In this document: positions 8,521 to 17,284 of the stretch, piece after piece | Numbering within the stretch: position 1 is the stretch's first letter | Layout: each line of letters begins with the position of its first letter | NCBI GenBank assembly: GCA_037045645.1 | Contig: JBAOIH010000001.1 | Location: 744,001-808,000, forward strand | From: Nocardioides sp. | Lineage (GTDB): Bacteria; Actinomycetota; Actinomycetes; Propionibacteriales; Nocardioidaceae | DNA length: 64,000 nt | Reading direction: 5' to 3' | The notes under the pieces: generated by a model | Database searches by the model: none | What the model was told of the DNA's origin: nothing | The model's input: only the letters and a program-made list of their open reading frames with translations | Program-made: the position numbers and the translations under genes

Positions 8521-9004
8521 GGCAGCCCTTGACCTCGGTCGCCCACGGCAGCTCGTCTTGTTCGGCGATCCGGGCATCCAGGTTCGCCGCGACCTCGGTC
8601 GGCCAGGCAGCCGTACGACGATCCGACAGGTCGATGTGCAGGAAGATCTCCTCCATCACATAACTGACCCGTTCGTGGGTGTGGTCGAGGATCCAGACCA
8701 CCGCGTGGCCGGCCCGCTCGGAGCGACCGAGCAGGCGTACGCGGGTGGACATCACGTCGCCGGTGCGCAGTTCGTGGAAGTAGGTGCAGTGGTGCTCGGC
8801 GGAGAAGCAGGCGTGGCCCTCGGTGATCGGCCAGTTCATCGGGATGCCGAGGTCGACCAGTGACTCGTCGAGACCCTCGCTGGCGATGCCCAGATAGTGG
8901 CGCACATTGAGGTGGCCGTTGATGTCCTCGAAAGGCATCGGCACCGGCTGCTCGGTGAAGGCAGGAAGTTGCAGGAGTTGCTCGTACGTCGGCTGTGCGC
9001 TCAC
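8507..9004 (-). CDS. Hotdog-fold acyl-CoA thioesterase family protein
   Basis: 165 residues with a single 4HBT/YbgC-like hotdog domain. DINGHLNVRHYLGIASEG matches the family's DxxGHxN block, in which the Asp is the usual catalytic residue. MEEIFLHIDLSDRR near residue 115 fits the later beta strands. The family hydrolyses acyl-CoA thioesters; the substrate cannot be told from sequence. It is followed by the lipase-like gene on the same strand only after a change of context, so I see no clear operon. Confidence 0.8.
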   Translation of the reverse strand: MSAQPTYEQLLQLPAFTEQPVPMPFEDINGHLNVRHYLGIASEGLDESLVDLGIPMNWPITEGHACFSAEHHCTYFHELRTGDVMSTRVRLLGRSERAGHAVVWILDHTHERVSYVMEEIFLHIDLSDRRTAAWPTEVAANLDARIAEQDELPWATEVKGCLTLR

Positions 9005-9023
9005 GGACAGGACCCTATCCGGA

Positions 9024-9758
9024 TCACGGCGTACGTGGTGGGTTCGGGGCTGCTACCGCGACATGAGGCAGGTCGAGGCGGTCGACCATGTAGCGATAGA
9101 GAAACGTTCCGATCATGCGGTGGGCCGCAGTGTTCAGGTGCAGTCCGTCGCCGCAGTCGTAGCGGCTGTTGAGCATGGAGGTGCGCGGGTCGATCAGGAG
9201 TCGGGCGAGATCGTTGACCGGCAGCTTCTCGCGCATCCAGGCATTGAGTTCGAGACGCTGTTCCTCACACGGCCAGTGCCCGTACTTCTCTCCATGCGGA
9301 GCGATGGTGTTGAAGAGGATGGGGATCTCGGCGCGGGCGGCCTTCGCCTTCAACTGACGAAGCCCCGAGCGCATCTGCGCGTTGGTGGCGTGGCACAGAT
9401 CGTTGCGACCGATGCCCACGACGATCATCTGCGGACGGCGCTGGATCAGTTCCTTGTCGAAGATGTCGACCAAGCGCTTCTTGTAGCCACAGCCGTACGT
9501 GATCAGGCACAGACCGCCGTGACTGACGTTGCGGACATGGCAGTCGATGTCGCAGTAGTCCGCCATCACCTCGGGGTAGGTGAAGCCTGGATCGGCGCCG
9601 GTGCCGAGGCTGATCGAGTCGCCGACCACAAGCGCCAGCGGCATGGCTTCACTGGTGGCGTACGCGGGGGTCGCCGGAGCGAAGGCCAGGGCGAAAGTCA
9701 GGGGGAGGAGTGCGGCAAGGCTGGTGAGCGCGCGCGCAAGCAGACCGGATCTCGGCAT
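9024..9758 (-). CDS. Secreted SGNH/GDSL hydrolase
   Basis: 244 residues. A Sec signal peptide (hydrophobic run LTSLAALLPLTFALAF, cleavage after TPAYA near residue 35) precedes an SGNH hydrolase domain: block I GDSISLGTG (nucleophile Ser), block III GIGRNDLC, and block V DGLHLN, where Asp and His complete the triad. The family cleaves esters such as acyl or acetyl groups on lipids and polysaccharides. Cys pairs (DYCDIDC, LCLITYGC) suggest disulfides outside the cell. The stop codon lies 20 bp from the thioesterase start. Confidence 0.85.
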   Translation of the reverse strand: MPRSGLLARALTSLAALLPLTFALAFAPATPAYATSEAMPLALVVGDSISLGTGADPGFTYPEVMADYCDIDCHVRNVSHGGLCLITYGCGYKKRLVDIFDKELIQRRPQMIVVGIGRNDLCHATNAQMRSGLRQLKAKAARAEIPILFNTIAPHGEKYGHWPCEEQRLELNAWMREKLPVNDLARLLIDPRTSMLNSRYDCGDGLHLNTAAHRMIGTFLYRYMVDRLDLPHVAVAAPNPPRTP

Positions 9759-9852
9759 GGGGTTAACTCTGCCTCGCGCCCGCCGCGTTGAAAACTCGCC
9801 CGAAGGGGTAGCACGACGGACTGCCCCGGTCAGCGGGGACGCTCGTCCGTCA

Positions 9853-9892
9853 CTGGAAGATCGCTGCCACGGGGTGACTGTGATCTTCCCCG
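9853..9892 (+). repeat. 40-bp palindromic intergenic repeat, copy 3
   Basis: Arms GGAAGATCGCTG and CTGTGATCTTCC pair over the outer 8 bases, with a wobble and a mismatch further in, around CCACGGGGTGA. Same orientation as copy 1. It lies about 95 bp upstream of the SGNH hydrolase start. Confidence 0.78.
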
Positions 9893-10311
9893 TTGACCGT
9901 GGTGGTCCGTCGGGCCTGGTCGACGAGGCCGATGCGGTGGCGGCTGTCGCGCGCGCCGAGGCGCTCGCATTGGACGCCCATCGCGCAGGCGCGTGCGGCT
10001 CGAGCGAGTGGTCGTGCTCGTATCGCGAGCGCGAGCGTCACCGCGTGTGGTGTGCGTGCTGGGGCGGGGACGCGTCTTGCGACTGCGGTCTCGGCGAGGG
10101 GGGCTGGTCGGTGAGCGGGTTGCCCACAGGACAGCGGTGGGCGGCTCCCGGCTGGCACCTGATGGTCGTGGGGAAGGGGCGGCATGTTCGGCATGTGCCG
10201 GTGCGGATATCGCTCTGGCGTTGGCAGCGGTTGGGGTCGCACTCCAAGCGGTGTCGGTCTGGCAGAACCGGAAGCGCAAGTCGAAGGGCAAGCACCGGCG
10301 AGAGTGAACAA
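9893..10311. other. 419 bp with no gene I can support
   Basis: Open frames exist on both strands because of the high GC, but none has a convincing start, ribosome-binding site and domain. One forward frame ends in a plausible short segment (ADIALALAAVGVALQAVSVW then basic residues, stop near 10305) that looks like a membrane helix with a charged tail, possibly a remnant of the phage-like patch that follows. Confidence 0.4.
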
Positions 10312-10345
10312 GGGAGCCGCGGGCAAAAAAAGTGCCCCCGGCTCC
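10312..10345. terminator. Hairpin, probable terminator
   Basis: GGAGCCGCGGGCA and TGCCCCCGGCTCC form a near-perfect stem of about 13 bp around an A-rich loop. It separates the featureless stretch from the small membrane-protein gene at 10410. Confidence 0.5.
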
Positions 10346-10409
10346 TCGCTCCCTAACATTACAACCGGCCCCTCTTCGAGAAAGTCGACCCGAAAGGATC
10401 TGAACACCT

Positions 10410-10577
10410 ATGCGAACACACCTCGCTCACCCGGCCACAACCGCCTCTATCGGCGCCGGGCTCCTGCTCGCGGTAGCCACGCTCGTGGCGGGTTGGTCCG
10501 GGCTGCTGGCGCTGTTGTGGGCCGTATGGCTTGGCCTCTGCGCGATCGCTCTGACGCAGGGGCGAGGTCGTGCCTGA
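10410..10577 (+). CDS. Small membrane protein (55 aa)
   Basis: Starts MRTHLAHPATTASIGAG and then has one or two hydrophobic helices (LLLAVATLVAGWSGLLALLW and the following VWLGLCAIAL). GAAAGGA at 10391-10397 is a good ribosome-binding site. It overlaps the next gene by 8 bp, which supports translation of both. I do not recognise a family; small membrane proteins of this type are common next to phage regulators. Confidence 0.6.
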   Translation: MRTHLAHPATTASIGAGLLLAVATLVAGWSGLLALLWAVWLGLCAIALTQGRGRA

Positions 10578-10764
10578 CGTGGTCGCGGCGCGCGAGGAGG
10601 CCGGTCAGCGACTCGCTGCAGCGAACGCGGCACGAGCCGAAGCGCTCGACGACATTGGCGTCTTGCTCCGCCAAGGTCACAACGAGGTGCCAATCACGAC
10701 GATGTCCAAGGCCGCCGGGATCAGTCGCGTGACGGCGTACAAGCTTCTCGAGGAGATCTCCTAG
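10570..10764 (+). CDS. Small helix-turn-helix protein (64 aa)
   Basis: A GTG start inside the end of the previous gene gives a 64-residue protein with a helical N-terminus (REEAGQRLAAANAARAEALD) and a C-terminal HTH, ITTMSKAAGISRVTAYKLL, similar to resolvase or Mor-type DNA-binding helices. It probably binds DNA; its target is unknown. Translational coupling to the small membrane protein suggests they form a pair. Its end overlaps the converging decayed phage gene by 3-4 bp. Confidence 0.6.
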   Translation: MPDVVAAREEAGQRLAAANAARAEALDDIGVLLRQGHNEVPITTMSKAAGISRVTAYKLLEEIS

Positions 10765-10973
10765 AAAAGTTTGCGGTCGCCATCGCCGGCAGCGAAGTGG
10801 TCGTCCGCGGCCATGCGGTCGCGCAGCCGGGGGTCGGTGGGTGGGTCGCGCTGGAGGCGGTCGCGGAGCTGCTGCGCCATGCGGGCGTAGTGCTGGCATC
10901 AGTCGTCGACCACCGCGTCGGCGATCCGGGAGGCGGCGTCGTCGACGTCGGCGGCGAGCCCCTCGAGGGTCAT
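10761..10973 (-). pseudogene. Small phage gene with an internal stop
   Basis: The frame opens MTLEGLAADVDDAASRIADA 12 bp after the capsid stop, meets TGA at 10899-10901, and continues in the same frame with ARMAQQLRDRLQRDPPTDPR to a stop at 10761. Without the TGA it would code for about 70 residues. Composition (helical, charged) fits a small head-gene product; I do not recognise it. The start-stop-continue pattern and its broken neighbours argue for decay by a nonsense change. Confidence 0.45.
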
Positions 10974-10987
10974 CAGCTGGTCCCGGC

Positions 10988-12077
10988 TCAGGCGACCGTG
11001 ACGGTGCCGCCGGTGGCAGCGGTGGCGTTCACAGTCACGGTGGCGCGCTCGGTGAGCGTGATGGTCTTCGGGCTGGTGCCCGTAACCTTCGCGCCCGCCA
11101 CACCCTCGATGCCGTTGACGGCTGCGGCGATCACCGCGTTGGTGGCGTTGTAGGCGATCGGCTCGGTCGCCTCACCGTCCACGCTCAGGGTGTAGGTGCC
11201 ACCCGTCGCTGTCACGGTCAGCGTCCACACGTCGTCACCGTCAGCCGGGTCCGTGTCGGTGCCACCAACCGGCACATAGACGACCCGGATCGCGCGTACG
11301 AACTCCAGCTCGGGCTCGTCGTTCTCGTTGAGGACGATCATGTCGTTCTCGACGGTCGCTGGGTCCAAGACCACCGAGGCGCCGGCGAACGCGTGCACGA
11401 TCGACCGCGACTTCAGGTGGTCGGAGTCGTAGTCCCACAGCTGGGTGAGCGCGAGACCGTGCCCGGCCGCGACACCGCCGCCGGCGACGCCCTGCGGCGG
11501 GACCGCGGGGGCGACGTTGGCGATGGCAAGGCAGGACTCGTGCACGAAGTACGACTCGTCCTCCTCCAGCGCGTCGAGCTCGACGACGAGGAAGCCGGAC
11601 AGCTTCGTGACGACGCCGTCGCGCAGCGCCTCGGGCACACCGGAGGTGTCGACGTCGAGAAGTTTGTCGTGATCGCGGATCGCCTCGGCCACCGCAGACC
11701 CGACCAGCCAGTAGCGGCCCGTCAGCGGGACATGTGCATCCTGGAAGATCTTCCGGGCACGCGACGCAACCTTGCGGGGATCAGACTTCTTCGCGGCAGC
11801 TGCGGTGGCGGTGCCGGCGTTGGGGTCGTGCTTGTCCAGCTTGATTTGGATCTTGGTCTGGACGAGGCGGTCGTAGGTGATCGCGTTGTTGTTGCGCCAT
11901 CCCTTGTCGCGGGCGCGCAACACGGGGGGGCTTGACGTTGATGACGTCGCCCTCCGCGCCCTTGAAGTCGGCGATGGTGTACTTGGTGGTGAACAGCCCG
12001 GGGGCCTTCACCGTGCGGCGGAGAAGGGCCAGCGCGTTCTGCGCGAACTTGGTGCCCTTCTGGAAGACGTTCGCCAT
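10988..12077 (-). pseudogene. P22-coat-like major capsid protein, frameshifted and internally deleted
   Basis: Starts MANVFQKGTKFAQNALALLR (12077), reads TKYTIADFKGAEGDVINVKP, then shifts frame at a run of seven G near 11927-11933. It continues in the other frame with RARDKGWRNNNAITYDRLVQ and SRARKIFQDAHVPLTGRYWL to the end. The N-terminal pattern and the later VPLTGRYWLVG are typical of P22-type coat proteins in actinobacterial phages. After QIKLDKH the central part usual for the family seems missing (directly DPNAG), suggesting an in-frame deletion. The C-terminus adds a Thr/Val-rich Ig-like tail. A functional capsid is unlikely. Confidence 0.72.
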
Positions 12078-12140
12078 GGTGGCTACTCCTTCTGTTGAGT
12101 GGATAACCGCAGCCACCACTTGGCGGGTGGGCGGCGTGGA

Positions 12141-12658
12141 TCAGCGTCCGAGGACCGCCTTGGCGACCTCGTCGGGCGACAGTTCGTCGCTGGTCGACAC
12201 CTGGGTGCCGGTGTTGCCCTGCCCGTCTGCGGGTGGGGCGATGGCGGGCTTGAGCCCGGCCGCGATCAACTCGTCGGCGTGGGCTTCGAAGTCCTCCTTG
12301 GAGGATCCGCGCAGCAGGGACGCGGTCAGGCCCTTGGCTTTGGCGACCTCGTCACGCACTCGCAGTTGCTCGGCCTGGGCGTCGTGCTCGTCGACCTTGG
12401 CCTTGAACCCATCGCGCTCCTTGGCCGTGGCCGCGAGCTGGTCTTGCAGCTTTTGGACCTCGGTCTTGGAGGCGGCGTCGAGCTCGTCGAACCGCTTCGC
12501 CTTGTCCTGCAACGCGGTGAGCTGGTCGGCTGCGTGATGGCGGCCTTGAGCTTGGCGATCTGGTACTTCTGCGCCGCGAGCGTCTTCACCAGGGGGTGAG
12601 TGTCAGCCAGCGTGATCGGGTTGCTGTTGTTGCTGGTTCCCGGCGTTTCGTCGGGCAT
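12141..12658 (-). pseudogene. Phage scaffold-like protein, frameshifted
   Basis: Starts MPDETPGTSNNSNPITLADT (12658) and reads HPLVKTLAAQKYQIAKLKAA, then the coding frame shifts near 12525-12540. From there it reads QDKAKRFDELDAASKTEVQK, a long coiled coil, and ends SPDEVAKAVLGR. A helical, Glu/Lys/Ala-rich protein directly before a major capsid gene fits a capsid scaffold. The gene lies 63 bp upstream of the capsid start. Like its neighbours it is broken. Confidence 0.65.
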
Positions 12659-12755
12659 GAGTGCTCCCATTTCGGGTGAGTGAGGTCGCCAACGCGGTTC
12701 GCGTGGCGCTACCCAGCCCGGTGGAAGACAGGCTGGAGAGACGGTGGAAATGACA

Positions 12756-12779
12756 AACACCCCGCCTTGACGGGGTGTT
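12756..12779 (-). terminator. Hairpin terminator
   Basis: AACACCCC and GGGGTGTT form an 8-bp perfect stem with an 8-base loop. Read on the minus strand it is followed by TTTGTC, so it fits the end of the toxin-fragment/immunity pair just upstream on that strand. Confidence 0.6.
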
Positions 12780-12802
12780 CGACAGGGGAGGCTGGGACCT
12801 TC

Positions 12803-13099
12803 TCAGGCCTTGGTGACGATCAGCGGGCCGGTGTATCCGAGGTACTCGGGTTCTGGTTCCGCGACGGGGGCGAGGCCGTCGAACGGCAAAGGTGAGCCCG
12901 GGGGAAAGACAGTGACTATCTCTGCGTGACCATCGGCGTGAACCACGAGCACGGTGTCGTCGATAGGTTCCGGCTCACGGCGGAACGTGAACAACTGGCC
13001 GTTCGTCAGGATCTGCGTGGGGTCTGCAGTTACCCGGCATTCCGGGGCGTGCTCGTCTAGGTACGCCTGCGCGGCTTCTGCTGCGCGCGTCCAGTCCAT
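12803..13099 (-). CDS. Imm35/YrhB-like immunity protein
   Basis: 98 residues: an N-terminal helix MDWTRAAEAAQAYLDEHAPE, strands around LTNGQLFTFRREPEP and TVLVVHADGHAEIV, and a C-terminal YTGPLIVTKA. This is the size and layout of the Imm35/YrhB immunity family of polymorphic toxin systems (known to sit directly after toxin genes). It overlaps the upstream toxin-fragment gene by 43 bp and is followed by a terminator. Function as an immunity protein is inferred from fold resemblance and position. Confidence 0.5.
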   Translation of the reverse strand: MDWTRAAEAAQAYLDEHAPECRVTADPTQILTNGQLFTFRREPEPIDDTVLVVHADGHAEIVTVFPPGSPLPFDGLAPVAEPEPEYLGYTGPLIVTKA

Positions 13100-13404
13100 G
13101 TGACTGCCTCCAATACGCCTTCGTTGAATTCTAGGTCATCGACGCGCGTGACGTGCACGCTTGTGCCTCTCAGGTCGAGGCGTCCCCTGACCCGTTTGGT
13201 CAGTCGCACCTGGCTCAGGAAGTCGGTGAGCGTTGGTTTGCTGTCCAGGATCTGAGCCTCAATGACTAGGACACCATCCTCGGTGCGTGCGATGTTGAAG
13301 ATGTGCCCGGGGGCGTCCTGGCGGTAGAAGTCCACCCACCCGCGAGACCCGACAGGCCATGACTTCACCACCGCCTCAACATCGTCCTCAGCGCCGGTGA
13401 CCAT
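13057..13404 (-). CDS. Truncated papain-fold-toxin-like protein
   Basis: 115 residues. The segment SWPVGSRGWVDFYRQ followed by APGHIFNIARTEDGVLVIEA resembles the second half of Tox-PL papain-fold toxins, where the His of GHxFN is catalytic. The first half of such domains, with the catalytic Cys, is absent: the protein has no Cys at all. It may therefore be a leftover cassette kept for or with its immunity gene. The ATG at 13402-13404 is the only good start. Assignment rests on motif reading alone. Confidence 0.42.
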   Translation of the reverse strand: MVTGAEDDVEAVVKSWPVGSRGWVDFYRQDAPGHIFNIARTEDGVLVIEAQILDSKPTLTDFLSQVRLTKRVRGRLDLRGTSVHVTRVDDLEFNEGVLEAVTWTGRAQQKPRRRT

Positions 13405-13410
13405 CTACAA

Positions 13411-13751
<341 letters not shown>

Positions 13752-13849
13752 TTGCTCGTGCCGGTCTTTCGACCGACGACCAACCTTAGCAGCGGCTTCC
13801 CGGAGCCTGGAAATCGTGGTCGACTCCCAGGTCCCGGGGCTGCCAGGTC

Positions 13850-13926
13850 TGGGGTGAGTAACGGGACTTGAACCCGCGACATCCGCGACCACAACGCGGC
13901 GCTCTACCAGCTGAGCTATACCCACC
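13850..13926 (-). tRNA. tRNA-His(GTG)
   Basis: Acceptor stem GTGGGTA/TACTCAC with the extra 5' G (13926) typical of tRNA-His, anticodon GTG in the loop TTGTGGT, T-arm GGTTCAAGTCC and encoded CCA (13850-13852). Confidence 0.95.
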
Positions 13927-13968
13927 ATGGCTCGCCCGGCCTACAGGACCGGACGTGCGGCAAGGAGT

Positions 13969-14607
13969 CTAGGACAGCGGTGCCGATTCAGTGGAATCGC
14001 CAGCGCCGGTGAGGCTTCCGCCATGACGGGCGGCGGCCTCGCGTACGGCATCCGAGGTCGGGCCCGGAGGCGGGGCGAAGACGGTTTCGCGGTAGTAGCG
14101 CAGTTCCTCGATGGATTCCTGGATGTCGGCCAGGGCGCGGTGGTTGCCCTGTTTGGCAGGCGCCGCGTAGTAGGCACGCGGGTACCAGCGTCGGGACAGT
14201 TCCTTGATCGACGACACGTCCACGATCCGGTAGTGCAGGAATGATTCCAGGTCAGGCATGTCGCGCGAAATAAACGCGCGATCCGTGGCCACGGTGTTGC
14301 CGGCCAGCGGCGGCCTCGACGCCGGCCCGCATTCCTTGCGTACGTAGGCCAGCACCTGCTCCTCAGCCTCGGCGAGCGTCAAGCCGTCCTCAAGTCGGTC
14401 GAGCAGGCCCGAGGTGGTGTGCATGTTGCGGACGAAATCGCCCATCTGGTCCAGCGCCTCGGCCGGCGGCTTGATGATCAGGTCGACGCCCTCGCCGAGC
14501 ACGTTCAACTCGAAGTCCGTGACGAGCGCCGCCACCTCCACCAACGCGTCATTGACGAGGTCGAGCCCCGTCATCTCGCAGTCGATCCACACCAAGCGAT
14601 CCGTCAC
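13969..14607 (-). CDS. orn: Oligoribonuclease
   Basis: 212 residues with the DEDDh 3'-5' exonuclease motifs: WIDCEMTGLDL (DE), a middle Asp region, and KQGNHRALADIQESIEELRY (Hx4D). The enzyme degrades short RNA oligonucleotides and linear dinucleotides such as pGpG. The family is usually about 200 residues, and the C-terminal tail after YYRETVF is a typical actinobacterial extension. The start ATG at 14605-14607 begins MTDRLVWIDCEMTG. Confidence 0.95.
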   Translation of the reverse strand: MTDRLVWIDCEMTGLDLVNDALVEVAALVTDFELNVLGEGVDLIIKPPAEALDQMGDFVRNMHTTSGLLDRLEDGLTLAEAEEQVLAYVRKECGPASRPPLAGNTVATDRAFISRDMPDLESFLHYRIVDVSSIKELSRRWYPRAYYAAPAKQGNHRALADIQESIEELRYYRETVFAPPPGPTSDAVREAAARHGGSLTGAGDSTESAPLS

Positions 14608-14683
14608 GGTCCAGCACTTTATCCGGGCCCAGACGCGGGCAGGCTCTCAGCCCGCGTTCAGCGACAACGCTTAGGCTCTTGCC

Positions 14684-15214
14684 ATGACCTCACCGACGCG
14701 CGCGTGGATGCCGTGGTTCGGGCTGCTCGCCCGCTTGGTGACCGGCGTCGTGTGGTTGCTGGCAGGAGCCCTGAAGGTCACCGACCCGGCCGGGTCCGTG
14801 CGAGCCGTACGCGCGTACGACCTCCTGCCCGAAGCCATCGTCCCCACGGTGGGTCACCTGCTGCCGATGGCCGAGATCCTGCTGGGCGTGACGTTGATCC
14901 TGGGGCTGCTGACGCGCGCCTCCGGGGTCCTCTCGTCGCTGCTCTTCATCGCCTTCATCTTCGGCATCTCCTGGGCCTGGGCCAAGGGCCTGCAGATCGA
15001 CTGCGGCTGCTTCGGCGGCGGTGGTTTCGATGCCGACGCGACCGACAAGTACCCATGGGACATCGCCCGGGACGTCGGGCTGTTGGCGCTCTCGGCCTGG
15101 CTGATCTGGCGACCCGCCACCAAGTTCTCGCTCGACGGAGTCCTGTTCCGGTCGAGCACCCCGCCGGAAACGTACGAACAAGAAAGTGAAGTGCATGTCT
15201 CGCAAAGCCGCTGA
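14684..15214 (+). CDS. MauE/DoxX-family redox membrane protein
   Basis: 176 residues, four hydrophobic helices (starting WFGLLARLVTGVVWLLAGAL), and a conserved LQIDCGCFGGGGFD motif between helices 3 and 4. This CGCFG signature marks the MauE-like membrane proteins that accompany extracytoplasmic thioredoxin-fold proteins. The next gene codes for exactly such a partner and starts inside this one (20-bp overlap), so the pair probably moves reducing or oxidising equivalents across the membrane. Direction and substrate are unknown. Confidence 0.82.
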   Translation: MTSPTRAWMPWFGLLARLVTGVVWLLAGALKVTDPAGSVRAVRAYDLLPEAIVPTVGHLLPMAEILLGVTLILGLLTRASGVLSSLLFIAFIFGISWAWAKGLQIDCGCFGGGGFDADATDKYPWDIARDVGLLALSAWLIWRPATKFSLDGVLFRSSTPPETYEQESEVHVSQSR

Positions 15215-15938
15215 CCAGTCCAGGGCCGCCCGCACGGCGGCGCTCCTGGAGGAGCAGAAGCGCAAAGAGCGCACCCGCAACGCTGTCGTGATCACCGCCA
15301 TCGTCGGCGTCCTGGTCGCGATCTTGGGAGTGGGATTCCTGATCTCCCGAGGCGGCGACGATTCCGGCAAGGCTGCCGAGAAGAACCCCAAGGGGATGAC
15401 GGACGGGTACGGCATCGTGATCGGCCAGGCGGACGCTCCCGACACGGTCACCATCTATGAGGACCCGCAGTGCCCGATCTGCGCGGCCTTCGAGGCGCAG
15501 TCGCGCGACATGCTGGAGCAGGGCCTGGCCGACGGCAAGATCAAGGTCGACTACCGGATCGTGTCCTTCCTCGACTCGCAGTCGGGCAACGAATACTCGT
15601 CCCGCGCGGCCAACGCGCTCGTCGCGGCGTACGAGGTCGGCGGCGAGGATGTCTTCAAGAAGTTCCACGACTACCTCTATGCCAACCAGCCTTCCGAGGG
15701 CGGCGACGGGCACGAGGACGCAGAACTGATCAAGCAGGCGGTCGCAGCAGGCGCCGACAAGGCCAAGATCACGCCTGAGATCGAGGACAAGGTCTACGGG
15801 CAATACCTGGTCAATGCCACTGACCAGATGTCGAAGGACGGGGTCACCGGCACTCCCACGGTGTTCATCAACGGCAAGAAGGTCGACGGCAATCCCCAGG
15901 AAGCGCTGGACGCCATCAGCAAGCTGGTCTCCGAATAG
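15195..15938 (+). CDS. Membrane-anchored DsbA-like thioredoxin-fold protein
   Basis: 247 residues: a charged cytoplasmic N-terminus, one membrane helix (residues 30-51), then an exported thioredoxin_4/DsbA-like domain. The active site is CPIC (Cys93-Cys96) after TVTIYEDPQ; GVTGTPTVFING carries the cis-Pro typical of the fold. It should catalyse thiol-disulfide exchange outside the membrane, with the MauE-like protein as likely electron partner. The ATG at 15195 is preferred over a GTG 9 bp earlier. Confidence 0.88.
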   Translation: MSRKAADQSRAARTAALLEEQKRKERTRNAVVITAIVGVLVAILGVGFLISRGGDDSGKAAEKNPKGMTDGYGIVIGQADAPDTVTIYEDPQCPICAAFEAQSRDMLEQGLADGKIKVDYRIVSFLDSQSGNEYSSRAANALVAAYEVGGEDVFKKFHDYLYANQPSEGGDGHEDAELIKQAVAAGADKAKITPEIEDKVYGQYLVNATDQMSKDGVTGTPTVFINGKKVDGNPQEALDAISKLVSE

Positions 15939-15983
15939 TCGCTGGAATTCTCGTCGAGGGTCGCTCGGTCCTAGGTTGACCGG

Positions 15984-17003
15984 GTGACCCTCGACGCATT
16001 CATCGCCGGCCTGCCCAAGGCCGAACTTCACGTCCACCACGTCGGCTCGGCCTCACCGCGCATCGTGGCGGAACTGGCCGAACGCCATCCCGGGACCGTG
16101 CCGAGCGATCCGGAGGCACTGCGCAGGTTCTTCGAGTTCCGAGACTTCGCGCACTTCATCGAGGTCTATCTGTCGGTCGTCGGTCTGATCAAGACCGCCG
16201 AGGACGTACGCCTGTTGACCTACGAAGTAGCGCGCGAGATGGCCACCGAACAACAGATCCGGTACGCCGAGCTGACCTGCACGCCGTACACCTCGGTGGC
16301 CGTGGGCATCCCGATCGAGGCGTACACCGAGGCGATCGAGGACGCCCGCGTCGCGGCGGAACGCGACTTCGGACTGGTGCTGCGTTGGATCTATGACATT
16401 CCGGGAGAGTCGGGGGTGCCGTCCGCCGACGACACGTTGCGATTCGCCTTGGACCACCGCGTCGATGCGCTGGTGGGATTCGGGCTCGGCGGTCCCGAGA
16501 TCGGGGTGCCTCGTCCGCAATTCCAACCGCACTTCGACGCCGCGCGCGCGGCCGGGCTGCACGCCGTACCCCACGCGGGGGAGACGACCGGCCCCGAGAC
16601 CGTGTGGCACGCAATCGATCTCCTCGGCGCCGAACGGATCGGGCACGGCACATCATCCGCGCAGGACCCCGCCCTGCTGGCGGCGCTGAGCGAGCGAGGC
16701 ATCGCCTTGGAGGTCTGTCCGTCCTCCAACGTCGCGACCCGTGCCGTCGAGTCGTTGGAGGCGCACCCGCTGCGTACGTTCGTCGAGGCCGGGGTGCCCG
16801 TCACGATCAACTCCGACGACCCGCCGATGTTCGGCACCACGCTCAACAAGGAGTACGCCATCGCGGCCGACCTGCTCGGCCTGGACTCCTCGGGGGTCGC
16901 AGACCTCGCCCGCGCCGCGGTACGCGCGTCGTTCGCACCCGACGACGTACGCGACCGGATCCTGGGCGAGATCGACGCGTACGCCGCCGCGACTCACCTT
17001 TGA
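15984..17003 (+). CDS. add: Adenosine deaminase
   Basis: 339 residues, GTG start. Zinc-ligand HVH at residues 16-18 within KAELHVHHVGSASP, HAGE near 199, RIGHGT (zinc His) near 218 and NSDDPPMFG near 277. The family deaminates adenosine and deoxyadenosine to inosine forms. The N-terminal motif HVHHVGS differs from the classic HLHLEG but is common in actinobacterial members, some of which accept other aminopurines or related substrates. It stands alone before a tRNA gene. Confidence 0.9.
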   Translation: MTLDAFIAGLPKAELHVHHVGSASPRIVAELAERHPGTVPSDPEALRRFFEFRDFAHFIEVYLSVVGLIKTAEDVRLLTYEVAREMATEQQIRYAELTCTPYTSVAVGIPIEAYTEAIEDARVAAERDFGLVLRWIYDIPGESGVPSADDTLRFALDHRVDALVGFGLGGPEIGVPRPQFQPHFDAARAAGLHAVPHAGETTGPETVWHAIDLLGAERIGHGTSSAQDPALLAALSERGIALEVCPSSNVATRAVESLEAHPLRTFVEAGVPVTINSDDPPMFGTTLNKEYAIAADLLGLDSSGVADLARAAVRASFAPDDVRDRILGEIDAYAAATHL

Positions 17004-17075
17004 GTCCGCAGAAGACTCAAAGCGCAGCGGCGCGCCTGCGTGATCTCGCCATCGCGGGGCCGTAGACAAGGCTCC

Positions 17076-17106
17076 AGTCCCCGCGAAGTATGAGTTTGCG
17101 GGGACT
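17076..17106. terminator. Hairpin between add and tRNA-Arg
   Basis: AGTCCCCGC and GCGGGGACT form a perfect 9-bp stem around a 13-base loop. A second hairpin (CTTTGAGTC/GACTCAAAG, 16998-17022) overlaps the add stop codon. They probably end add and the opposed tRNA-Arg transcript. Confidence 0.6.
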
Positions 17107-17140
17107 CATGCACTTCTCAAGGCAGGGGATTTCTGCTTTG

Positions 17141-17214
<74 letters not shown>

Positions 17215-17284
17215 TGACGCAGCACCATTGTGACCGACACGCCGACCTGGTTAGGCAGCCAGGGCCAAGGGTAGGACGACCAAC

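Noticed and set aside
9893..10311. A gene on the forward strand ending near 10305
   Set aside because: No good start or ribosome-binding site and only a short plausible C-terminal segment.
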